A stretch of 64,000 nucleotides of DNA from Microvirga subterranea (lineage in GTDB: Bacteria; Pseudomonadota; Alphaproteobacteria; Rhizobiales; Beijerinckiaceae): assembly GCF_003350535.1 (NCBI RefSeq), contig NZ_QQBB01000001.1, positions 898,213-962,212 on the forward strand, read 5' to 3'. Made by a program: the position numbers and the translations under genes. Below, in pieces: positions 28,333-35,690 of the stretch (position 1 is its first letter; each line of letters opens with the position of its first letter). A model generated the notes under the pieces. The model was given only the letters and a program-made list of their open reading frames with translations, was not told the DNA's origin and did not search any database.

Positions 28333-29783
28333 GCCCTCCGCCCGGCAGGATCGGCGGCCTGGAGATGGACGCGCACGAGCTGGCGCAGATCGCCGGCCGT
28401 CAGGCCGTCGCCTTCCGGAAGCGGATGGCCGTCCGGCATCGTGCCGGCGATGCGGGCCGCGTTCGCCAAGGTGCGGCGTCCGGGGGCGGAGCGCCCATCG
28501 GCCAGGAGCAGCAGTCCAAGGTGGTAATGAGCCATGGCGAAGCTCTTATCCAGATAAAGGCAGCGACGGAAGGCCTTCTCTGCTTCGGGCGGGCGTCCGA
28601 GGGCCTGCGAAATCAGTCCGTGGTAAAAGTGGAGGGCGGCGTTCAGGGGCTCCTGGCGCAGCGCCTCCAGGCAGATGGCGTCGGCTCCCGTGAGGTCTCC
28701 GGCATCGGCCCTGCGGCGGACGTCCGCGAGCAGCGAGGGCCACGCGCCGGATGGCCTTGCCGGCGGTCTGGCGGGCGTGACGGGGGACGATGGGGCGGGC
28801 TTCTGCTCCGAGCGGTCCTTGACCGTCGAGGGTCGAGCCTGGGGCGGCAGCTTCGGCTGCCAAGCCGGCGCCTCCTGCACCGCCGCGGCTTCGATCGGGA
28901 TGGGCGCAGGCTGCGCCACGCCTTCACGTCGGCGATAGGCGACGGTGCCGGGGAGGTTCACCGCCTGCATGATCGCCGAGAAGGACGGGTTCGGCTCCGC
29001 GTGTCCCAGCAGCATCCATGCGTCGTCGAGAAGGCAGTCGCGCAGCGCGCCCACGACTCGGTTGACCGTGTCCGGGTGGAAATAGATGAGGACGTTGCGG
29101 CACAGGATCAGGTCGAATTCCGTGAACTGGAGCGGCGAGCTGCCGTCGAGGAGGCTCAGCAGATTGTGCTTTTCGAAGCGCACGAGGGAGCGGAATTCGG
29201 GCCGGAGCTGCCATTGCTCCCGTTCGACGGGAAGAAAATACTGCGCACGCTCCTCCTGCGGAAGCGAACGCAGCGCCCATTGGCCGAATTGCGCCCTGCG
29301 CGCCGTCTCCAGAAAGCTCTCGTTGATGTCCGTGCCGATGATGCCGAGGCGCCAGTTCGGGAGGTCCTCGCCGAGCAGCTGGCGCACCAGGATGGCGAGC
29401 GAGTAGGGCTCGGCCCCGGTGGCGCAGCCGGCGCTCCAGATCCTCAGGCGGCGCTCGGGGCGTTTGCGCTCGATGATCTCGGGCAGGATCGTCCCCCGCA
29501 GGGCGGCGAACTGTTCCGCGTAGCGAAAGAAGAAGGTCTCGCCGATGGTGATCTCGGCCTCGAGGCGCGCCCATTCGACGGGCCCGGTGCCGGGAGCGTT
29601 GAGAAGATCGATGAACTGAGCCGCGTTGCGGGCGCCGGTGGCCTTGAGACGCCGGCGCACGCGCTCCCAGAGCAGGTCGTCCTTGTCCTGGTAGTAGAAA
29701 TGCCCGGTGCGCTCGATGATGAGGCTTTTCAGCCTGGGAAAGTCAGCATCGAGGGGAAGGGTCGGGGCGGCACGCGCGGCCAT
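28329..29783 (-). CDS. cheR: CheR methyltransferase with C-terminal TPR repeats (WspC-like)
   Basis: A 484-residue protein. The N-terminal CheR helical domain is followed by a SAM-binding fold with motif IWSAGCATGAEPYSLAIL and the DLILCRNVLIYF segment. A Pro-rich linker near 325-360 leads to TPR-like helices (AICLEALRQEPLNAALHFYH, AEKAFRRCLYLDKSFAMAHY). CheR-TPR is characteristic of WspC-type systems. It methylates receptor glutamates from SAM. The ATG at 29783 shares its A with the stop of the upstream CheW gene (TGATG), so the longer frame reaching 29930 is rejected. Confidence 0.93.
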   Translation of the reverse strand: MAARAAPTLPLDADFPRLKSLIIERTGHFYYQDKDDLLWERVRRRLKATGARNAAQFIDLLNAPGTGPVEWARLEAEITIGETFFFRYAEQFAALRGTILPEIIERKRPERRLRIWSAGCATGAEPYSLAILVRQLLGEDLPNWRLGIIGTDINESFLETARRAQFGQWALRSLPQEERAQYFLPVEREQWQLRPEFRSLVRFEKHNLLSLLDGSSPLQFTEFDLILCRNVLIYFHPDTVNRVVGALRDCLLDDAWMLLGHAEPNPSFSAIMQAVNLPGTVAYRRREGVAQPAPIPIEAAAVQEAPAWQPKLPPQARPSTVKDRSEQKPAPSSPVTPARPPARPSGAWPSLLADVRRRADAGDLTGADAICLEALRQEPLNAALHFYHGLISQALGRPPEAEKAFRRCLYLDKSFAMAHYHLGLLLLADGRSAPGRRTLANAARIAGTMPDGHPLPEGDGLTAGDLRQLVRVHLQAADPAGRRA

Positions 29784-30289
29784 CAGGCCGGAACCGTCCA
29801 CTCGTTGAGGCGGGTCTGGGCCTGCCGTCCCAGTTCGGCGAGCGCCTGCTTCTCCTCGGCGAAGAGGATCCGCTCCAGGGACAGGAGGTGGACGAGACGG
29901 CCGCCGTGCTCGATCTCCGCCTCCACGCACCCGTTGAGCGAATTCTCCGGCCGGACTGGGGAGAGCTGCGCCTCATGCCGGTCGACCACGTCGAGAACGC
30001 GGTCCACCAGCAGGGCTGCCGGGCCCGCGGGCGACAGGCCGTCGAGCAGGATCAGGTGCCGGTAGAGGCCCGCCTCGCGGGATTCGGCCTCGCGTTCGAC
30101 GCCGAAGAGCACGTCGAGACGGATGACCGGAACAGCCGTTCCCCCCAGGTTGAAGAAGCCTGCGACCGGCCGCGGAAGAGCCGGCGGCCGCGAGAGGTGG
30201 GGCAGGGGAAGCAGTTCCCGGACATGGCTCCGGCGCAGGGCGCAGGCGATCCCGCTCACATCGAAGACTATGATCTGCAGGCTCGCCAT
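29783..30289 (-). CDS. cheW: CheW-like coupling protein (WspB-like position), first gene of the chemosensory operon
   Basis: A 168-residue CheW domain protein, MASLQIIVFDVSGIACALRR, with the conserved FFNLGGTAVPVIRLD core and a C-terminal helical tail. It is one of two coupling proteins in this operon, as in Wsp clusters, which have WspB and WspD. It begins the operon, and the gap to the next gene on that strand is 262 nt. Sequence similarity to the second CheW is low, so they probably contact different partners. Confidence 0.9.
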   Translation of the reverse strand: MASLQIIVFDVSGIACALRRSHVRELLPLPHLSRPPALPRPVAGFFNLGGTAVPVIRLDVLFGVEREAESREAGLYRHLILLDGLSPAGPAALLVDRVLDVVDRHEAQLSPVRPENSLNGCVEAEIEHGGRLVHLLSLERILFAEEKQALAELGRQAQTRLNEWTVPA

Positions 30290-30551
30290 GGCTCTCGTCT
30301 TGAAGGGTCATCGGGAGGGGCGCAAGCCCGCGACCGACTATATTGGGCGTGAAGCAGGCTCCTGCAATATCCGCAAGAGGGCTCGATCGGGAGCGGCGGG
30401 ACGCCATGCGCCCGGGAGGCCGGGCCCTCGGCGACATGATTAACCAACCATTGATGAACATGGTTGACGAGGGTTAACGGACCGGCGATGAACGGATGGC
30501 CGTCCCTGAGAGCGGCAAGAGCCGCCGGACCGTGCCGGCGGCCCGTTCCCC
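30290..30551 (-). promoter_or_regulatory. Leader/promoter region of the chemosensory operon with nested inverted repeats
   Basis: This 262-base gap between the creatininase stop and the first CheW start has no supported gene. CAACCAT (30445-30451) and ATGGTTG (30460-30466) form a perfect inverted repeat. It is nested in TTAACC (30440-30445) and GGTTAA (30472-30477). TTAA-N7-TTGA at 30440-30454 is one mismatch from the CtrA consensus TTAA-N7-TTAA. An operator function is inference. The minus-strand creatininase gene ends at 30552 with no clear terminator seen. Confidence 0.45.
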
Positions 30552-31304
30552 TTATTTCATCGAGGAAACGATCTCCGCGAGGGCGTCGACCACGATCCGG
30601 GTAATGGCATGCCCCTTCTCGGCCGATGCGAGGCTCGGATCGCCCACGACGCCGCTGCCGCCGGAGATCTCCTTCATGGTCCGGAAGAGGGCTCCCCGTC
30701 CGCCGCGCAGCAGATCGTTGTTGGCCCAGTCGTGGGTCATCACGTGGCTGGGACCGGGAACGAGGTCGCGCCGGACGGTTCCCTCGTCGATGAGCATCAT
30801 GAGCGAGGTCTCGAACTCGCAGGCATGACCGACGCTGCCGAACCCGCCCTCCTGCACCTTCAGGAGCGCGTCGGTGGCGATGCGCCACCAGGTCAGCATG
30901 GCCACGCGGCAGTCCCGGTGCCGCGCGCCGAAGGATTCCAGGATCACCTGGCCGATGGCCTGGTTGCCGCCATGGCTGTTGAACAGGATGATGTTGCGAA
31001 AGCCGTGGGCCGCCACCGCATTCAGGATGTCCGTCACATAGGCGAGCAGCGTCGCATGCTGCACCGTCAGCGTGCCCGGAAAATCCATGTGATGCTCGGA
31101 CGTGCAGACCACGACCGGCGGCAGGATCAGCACCTGGTCCGAATGCCGGGCGTCCAGTTCGGCCAGGAAGTGGCCGCCGATCCGCGCATCGGTGTCCAGA
31201 GGCAGGTGTGGACCGTGCTGCTCGATGGCCGCGATGTTGAGGATGACCGGAATGGAGCGGTCGAGGGCGCCGATCTCCCGGCTCGTGAGCTTTTCCCACC
31301 TCAT
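30552..31304 (-). CDS. Creatininase family amidohydrolase
   Basis: A 250-residue protein of the creatininase/creatinine amidohydrolase family (PF02633-type). Recognisable metal-site segments are IAAIEQHGPHLPLDTDARIG, SEHHMDFPGTLTV and ILFNSHGGNQAIG. The family hydrolyses cyclic or linear amides, including creatinine, and N-formyl or flavin/mycofactocin-related peptides. It lies at the end of a three-gene operon with a RidA fusion and an enolase-superfamily enzyme; its ATG overlaps the RidA-fusion stop (ATGA). Creatinine itself is unlikely, as no creatinase or sarcosine genes are nearby. Confidence 0.9.
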   Translation of the reverse strand: MRWEKLTSREIGALDRSIPVILNIAAIEQHGPHLPLDTDARIGGHFLAELDARHSDQVLILPPVVVCTSEHHMDFPGTLTVQHATLLAYVTDILNAVAAHGFRNIILFNSHGGNQAIGQVILESFGARHRDCRVAMLTWWRIATDALLKVQEGGFGSVGHACEFETSLMMLIDEGTVRRDLVPGPSHVMTHDWANNDLLRGGRGALFRTMKEISGGSGVVGDPSLASAEKGHAITRIVVDALAEIVSSMK

Positions 31305-32176
31305 GGCTTCACCGCCCAGAGCTCGATTTCCACCACGAAGTCCCTCAGGAGCTTCGTCTCGACGGCCGTCCTGACCGGAAGGGGCTGGGGCATCATCTCG
31401 GCATAGACCTCGTTGAAGGCGGGCCAGTCGTTCAGGTCGGTCATGTAGACGTTGACCTTGAACACGTCCGCGAGGCTGCAGCCGGCATTGCGCAGCTGCG
31501 CGGCGCAGTTCTCGATCGTCACGCGCGCCTGGGTGCGGATGTCGGAGCCGATTGTCCTGCCGTCGGGCCCGACCGCCGCCTGACCGGAGATGACCACGAT
31601 CTTGCCGGGCGTGACTTCGAGCACCGGGGAATACGGGCCATTGCCGGGAGCCTGCGTGGCCGGCGGAGCGTATTTCGCAGGCGCCTGCGGAGTGCTGCTC
31701 CCCATCGGGTTCGGCAGGTAGCCCAGAAAGCCCGCGATGCGCCAGCGCCCCTCCACCCGGCGGCAGAAATACTGCGTCTGCCAGCGAAGTGTGACGGTGC
31801 CGCCGTCATTCAGCGGGATCGTTCCGTCGAACTTCTTTCGCGCAAGGGCGAAGTCTCCCATGATCTCGATGTCGCGAAGGTTCGTGAGGGCGAAGATCGC
31901 GCGCCGCAGATCGGCATCCTCGATTCGGCCCTTCAGCTCCTTCGATCCGGCGAGCCAGGATTCGCGATAGCGTGCAATGTCCGCGTAGGTGACGCGCCAG
32001 CTGTCCGGATTGTCGGAGAAGCGGGCATCGATGCCGAAGAAGATGTCAGGGGCGAAATCCCGGAAATGCGCATCCCAGTCGCCGGCCACGAAGGCCTCGA
32101 TGTCGCGACGGACGAGCATTTCCCAGATCGCATGCCGCGCCTCGTCGGCGGAGGGAAACGGATTGGTGTCTGGCAT
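31301..32176 (-). CDS. Fusion protein: SnoaL/NTF2-like domain plus RidA domain
   Basis: A 291-residue protein with two domains. Residues about 10-155 look like an NTF2/SnoaL-type cone fold (ADEARHAIWEMLVRRDIEAF to RRVEGRWRIAGFLGYLPNP). A Pro/Ala linker (about 157-180) follows. Residues about 180-291 are RidA/YjgF (YSPVLEVTPGKIVVISGQAA, NAGCSLADVFKVNVYMTDL). Arg269 in LPVRTAVE matches the catalytic Arg of imine deaminases, so the RidA part may be active on an imine/enamine. It is placed between an enolase-superfamily dehydratase and an amidohydrolase. Dehydration of a hydroxy-amino compound to an enamine followed by deamination would fit, but this is inference. Confidence 0.85.
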   Translation of the reverse strand: MPDTNPFPSADEARHAIWEMLVRRDIEAFVAGDWDAHFRDFAPDIFFGIDARFSDNPDSWRVTYADIARYRESWLAGSKELKGRIEDADLRRAIFALTNLRDIEIMGDFALARKKFDGTIPLNDGGTVTLRWQTQYFCRRVEGRWRIAGFLGYLPNPMGSSTPQAPAKYAPPATQAPGNGPYSPVLEVTPGKIVVISGQAAVGPDGRTIGSDIRTQARVTIENCAAQLRNAGCSLADVFKVNVYMTDLNDWPAFNEVYAEMMPQPLPVRTAVETKLLRDFVVEIELWAVKP

Positions 32177-32185
32177 GGCGGCTCC

Positions 32186-33331
32186 TTAACGGATCGTGCG
32201 CTCGGAAACCTTGAACCGGCGGATGGCCTCCTCGTCGAGCTCGATTCCGAGGCCGGGTCCTTCCGGAAGGCGCACGTGCGGGGGCTCGATGACGAGGGGC
32301 GTCTTGAGCAGGTCGTGCGAGCGGATCATGCGGCCGAAGATGTCGCTTGGCCAGACGCAGCTCGCGGCGGCCGCGGATTGATGCACGTACATGGCCTCCA
32401 GGATGCCGAGGTCGACCTCGGACCCGTGCCAGCAGGGCAGGCCCGCCATCGTAGCGAGGTCCGCCAGGGCCTTGAACTTCGCGAGACCGCCGTTGAAGTT
32501 GAACCCGTCGACGGCCCCGTGCGCGATGGCGTTGACGGCCTCGTAGGGACGCTGGCCCTGGAAGACGTATGGCAGCGACACGTGAAGGGCGATCGGGATC
32601 GACGAGAACTGCCGCAGATTCGCGTAGTCCTGGATCATCCAGCGCTGAATCGGATCTTCCAGCAGCAGGACGTTGCCGACCTCCTCGAGCCCGCGGATGA
32701 TTGGCCGGGCGTTTCCGGAGTTCTCCCAGCGCTGATTGGGATCGAAGATCACCTTCATGCCGGGGGCGTATTCCTTGATCTTCTCGCACCAGGCGACGAC
32801 GTCGTCCTCGAGGTCGCACTTGAACTTGATGCAGTCGAAGCCCTGCCGGTGATACTGCTGCACCCAGGGGCCGATCTCCTCCACGGTGCGATGGCTCGAC
32901 CAGGCGCTGATCTTCACATGATTGCGGACGGCGCCGCCGAGCAGGCGGTGCAGCGGCACGCCGAGGGACTTGGCGTAGGCGTCCCAGATGGCGCATTCGA
33001 AGCCGTCATATTCCCGGCACAGGGCGATGGGCAGATCCTGGAGCGGCATGTCGGCGATGCTCTGGCCGAGCAGCAGATTGGAGACGCCCTCGATGATGGA
33101 CCAGTTGTGGTCCCGGTAGAATTCCGAAATGCCGACCGTGCCGTCCTTCAGGGTCATGCGCATGATGAGCTTCGGCAACTCGTCGAACTGCACCGACCAG
33201 GCCTGCTTGCCGCCCACGGGCAGCATATGGAGCGGCTTGTTCAGGCTCTCCGAATTGATCACGCCCGGGTGGGTCGGAACGATCACCTCTTCGAAATCGA
33301 GGCGGACGATGGTCTTGTCGCTGGAATCCAT
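32186..33331 (-). CDS. Enolase superfamily (mandelate racemase/glucarate dehydratase-like) enzyme
   Basis: A 381-residue enolase-superfamily protein. Visible active-site elements are the KxK motif (Lys169, Lys171 in CIKFKCD), metal ligands Asp197 (FDPNQRW) and Glu225 (LLLEDPI), and a general-base His302 (CWHGSEVDLGI). At the third metal-ligand strand the sequence is PIALHVSLP, with no Asp or Glu. His250 is there, recalling the Asn found at this position in glucarate dehydratases. It probably dehydrates or epimerises an acid sugar or similar carboxylate. It heads the three-gene minus-strand operon and is divergent from an SDR dehydrogenase. Confidence 0.88.
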   Translation of the reverse strand: MDSSDKTIVRLDFEEVIVPTHPGVINSESLNKPLHMLPVGGKQAWSVQFDELPKLIMRMTLKDGTVGISEFYRDHNWSIIEGVSNLLLGQSIADMPLQDLPIALCREYDGFECAIWDAYAKSLGVPLHRLLGGAVRNHVKISAWSSHRTVEEIGPWVQQYHRQGFDCIKFKCDLEDDVVAWCEKIKEYAPGMKVIFDPNQRWENSGNARPIIRGLEEVGNVLLLEDPIQRWMIQDYANLRQFSSIPIALHVSLPYVFQGQRPYEAVNAIAHGAVDGFNFNGGLAKFKALADLATMAGLPCWHGSEVDLGILEAMYVHQSAAAASCVWPSDIFGRMIRSHDLLKTPLVIEPPHVRLPEGPGLGIELDEEAIRRFKVSERTIR

Positions 33332-33474
33332 GGCTTCACCGATCGGCTGTCTGCCAGGAGACTAGGAGCATGAATGTAGTTTAACAACGCATTTTCTGCC
33401 AATTTTGCGGTTTTCATCACGCGTCATATCCATCAAGCTACATTTCTCGGAGCATCTGAAGGAGCAGGGTGATC
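33332..33474. promoter_or_regulatory. Divergent promoter region between enolase-type and SDR genes
   Basis: This 143-base AT-rich spacer has AATGTAG (33373-33379) and CTACATT (33438-33444) as a widely spaced inverted repeat. Such paired half-sites could serve a dimeric regulator such as the RpiR protein encoded 1.3 kb away. The SDR ribosome site AAGGAG is at 33459-33464. Confidence 0.4.
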
Positions 33475-34251
33475 ATGAGCCAGACCATCGTCGTGACTGG
33501 AGGCGCGGGAGATATCGGGCAGGCGCTCTGCCGCCGGTTCCTGGGCGACGGTCACCGGGTCGCAATGCTGGACCGCAGCGGCGAAGCGTTGAGCCGGGCC
33601 GTCGCGGCGCTAGGCTCGCCGGACCAGCTTCTGGGCATCGAGGCGGACGTCACCTCACTGGCGTCCGTGCAAAGCGCCGTCGGGAGGATCGAGAAGCGGT
33701 TCGGCGGCATCGGAGTCCTGGTCAACAATGCAGGCGGCGTGGTCAGCCCGACTCTGGGCACGACGCAGGAGGCCGATTGGCTGGCCGATATCGACCTCAA
33801 CCTCAACGGCGCCTGGCGCTGCGTGCGGGCCGTGCAGGACGGGATGATCGCGCGGGGGCGCGGCACGATCCTCAACATCTCGTCCGTCAACGGCTCCGGG
33901 ATCTACGGCTACCCCGCCTACAGCGCCGCCAAGGCGGGCCTGAACCAGATGACCCGGTTCCTCGCCGTGGAGCTCGGCCGGCATGGCATCCGCGCCAACG
34001 CGATCGCGCCCGGCAGCGTCAAGACCCAGGCCTGGAAGGAGCGCGTCGAAAAGAACCCCGAAATCTTCGAGCGGCTGAAGCGCTGGTATCCGCTGAGCGA
34101 CATCTGCGTACCGGACGACATCGCCGGGGTCGCCGCCTTCCTGATCGGGCCGGACGCGCGCATGATCACGGGCGCAGTCCTGCCGGTGGACGGGGGCCTA
34201 TCGGTCGGTTCCACCACCATGGCGCGGGAGTTCTGCGGGGCCGACTTCTAG
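33475..34251 (+). CDS. SDR family NAD(P)-dependent oxidoreductase
   Basis: A 258-residue short-chain dehydrogenase. Cofactor loop TGGAGDIG (residues 8-15), NNAGG, catalytic Ser near 136-137, and Tyr149/Lys153 in YSAAKAG. Asp33 in MLDRSGE at the end of the second strand suggests NAD preference. The C-terminus GAVLPVDGGLS is classical. The ATG at 33475 has an AAGGAG site ten bases upstream; the GTG at 33469 is less likely. It is divergent from the dehydratase operon and probably oxidises an alcohol intermediate in the same pathway. Its stop shares the palindrome CTAG with the convergent NUDIX gene. Confidence 0.92.
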   Translation: MSQTIVVTGGAGDIGQALCRRFLGDGHRVAMLDRSGEALSRAVAALGSPDQLLGIEADVTSLASVQSAVGRIEKRFGGIGVLVNNAGGVVSPTLGTTQEADWLADIDLNLNGAWRCVRAVQDGMIARGRGTILNISSVNGSGIYGYPAYSAAKAGLNQMTRFLAVELGRHGIRANAIAPGSVKTQAWKERVEKNPEIFERLKRWYPLSDICVPDDIAGVAAFLIGPDARMITGAVLPVDGGLSVGSTTMAREFCGADF

Positions 34252-34754
34252 GAAGCGGGCGGTGTCCAGCTCGGAGGCGCGAACGCCGGAGCAGCGTCGC
34301 GCCGGAAGGCGATGCGGACGAGGTCTTTCGTCCAGACCGCCATCGGCAGGTCGGCGGCTTCCGTCTCGGACACAAAGCGCAGGGCCGTCGCCTCCTCGCC
34401 GTCCGCCCGAGCCGTGCCGCCGATGACCCGCGCCTCGAACACCATCGTGGTGTAGGAGACCACATCCCCGTTGGGATAGGTCACCCGGTATTGCGGGCCG
34501 CCGAACGCTCCGACGAGCCTCGTCAGCTCCACATGGAGGCCCGTTTCCTCCCAGCATTCGCGGACCGCCGCGTCGGCCGGGGATTCGTCCGGATCGATGG
34601 CGCCGCCGATCGTCATCCACAGGCCGGTGCCGCCCTCCTGGGCCAGGAGAAGACGCTCCTGTTGATCGAGGACCAGGACCGTGACGGCCGGCATCATGAC
34701 GAGGTCGGTGCCGATCTTGGCCCGCAGATTGCGGAGATAGGTGGAAATGGGCAT
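34248..34754 (-). CDS. NUDIX hydrolase
   Basis: A 168-residue protein with a full NUDIX box (GGAIDPDESPADAAVRECWE then ETGLHVE), including the REcxEE core that binds Mg. The N-terminal MPISTYLRNLRAKIG is typical of one common NUDIX branch. It hydrolyses a nucleoside diphosphate linked to some other group; the substrate is unknown. It is the last gene of a minus-strand operon (binding protein, PP2C, RpiR, NUDIX) and overlaps the convergent SDR gene by the four bases CTAG. Confidence 0.9.
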   Translation of the reverse strand: MPISTYLRNLRAKIGTDLVMMPAVTVLVLDQQERLLLAQEGGTGLWMTIGGAIDPDESPADAAVRECWEETGLHVELTRLVGAFGGPQYRVTYPNGDVVSYTTMVFEARVIGGTARADGEEATALRFVSETEAADLPMAVWTKDLVRIAFRRDAAPAFAPPSWTPPAS

Positions 34755-34778
34755 GCGCGATCTCTGAAAATGTGTCGG

Positions 34779-35663
34779 TCAGTCGCCGATCGGCTGTGCG
34801 TCAGTGTGGCCGTGCAGGGCGAGCAGGGTCGTCCTGATGCGGTGCAGCTTCCGGGCGGAAACGGGCTTCGTCAGGGCGCCCACAAGGGCCGACAAGCAGT
34901 CGATGACGAGAAGCTGCCCGTAGCGGGTCCGGTTCGGAAAGTTGAAATGCACTTCGTCGCCAGGCACGTCCAGGGGCAGCAGGATCGTGGCCCGGGCCGC
35001 GAGCGGGCTCCCTGGCATGGTGACGGCGATGACGGCAGCGCCCCGGCCCGCCGCGATCTCCGCGGCATGGACGAGCGAGGCCGGCTTGCCCGTGACGGAA
35101 AAGACCACGAAGGCGTCACCCTTGTCGGCGATGGCGGCCAGCATGCTCTGCTTGTAAGGGTCGGCCGCGGCCGTGACGGCGAGCCCGAAACGGAAAAGGC
35201 GGTTTTCCATCTCCTGGGCCATGATGGCGGAGCTGCCGCCGACGCCCAGGCACACGACCTTTCCGGCCTCCGCCATCGCCGAGGCCGCCGCAGCCAGGGC
35301 TCTCTCGTCCAGACTCGCGAAGGAGGTCGCAAGCGCATCGATCCCCGATTGGTAGACCCTCTGCGCGGTCGTCTCGGCGTCGCCGGACTGCACCTTGCGC
35401 TCGGCCTCGAAGTACATCCGCCCGACCGCGAAATCCTGGGCGAGCCGCAGCTTGAAGTCGCTGAAGCCGTCGCAGCCGACCCGACGCGCGAAGCGCATCA
35501 CGGTCGGTTCGCTGACCTGAGCCTGGGCCGCGAAGGCCTTGATGCTGATCCGGGTCGTCCCCTCGATGTCCTGCAGAACCACGTCGGCGACGCGCCGCTC
35601 CGCCTTCTTCAGGCTTGGGGCGATCTGCTCGATGGATTCGATCAGGCTGGTGGGACGGTTCAT
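34779..35663 (-). CDS. MurR/RpiR family transcriptional regulator
   Basis: A 294-residue regulator. The N-terminal helix-turn-helix (about 1-80) includes KAFAAQAQVSEPTVMRFARR. A SIS sugar-phosphate isomerase-type domain (about 125-260) includes VVCLGVGGSSAIMAQEMENR and DAFVVFSVTGKPASLVHAAE. It probably senses a phosphorylated sugar or related ligand and controls the surrounding transport and catabolic genes. It lies inside the binding-protein operon, so it may autoregulate it. Confidence 0.92.
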   Translation of the reverse strand: MNRPTSLIESIEQIAPSLKKAERRVADVVLQDIEGTTRISIKAFAAQAQVSEPTVMRFARRVGCDGFSDFKLRLAQDFAVGRMYFEAERKVQSGDAETTAQRVYQSGIDALATSFASLDERALAAAASAMAEAGKVVCLGVGGSSAIMAQEMENRLFRFGLAVTAAADPYKQSMLAAIADKGDAFVVFSVTGKPASLVHAAEIAAGRGAAVIAVTMPGSPLAARATILLPLDVPGDEVHFNFPNRTRYGQLLVIDCLSALVGALTKPVSARKLHRIRTTLLALHGHTDAQPIGD

Positions 35664-35690
35664 GGTCGTTCTCTCCGCCCGAGGCGGCGT

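Noticed and set aside
19049-30289. Classical Wsp biofilm operon
   Set aside because: The core resembles Wsp, but no GGDEF response regulator is present; two histidine-kinase hybrids occupy the output position.
30552-31304. Creatinine degradation gene
   Set aside because: The family has many substrates, and no creatinase, sarcosine oxidase or creatinine transport genes are nearby.
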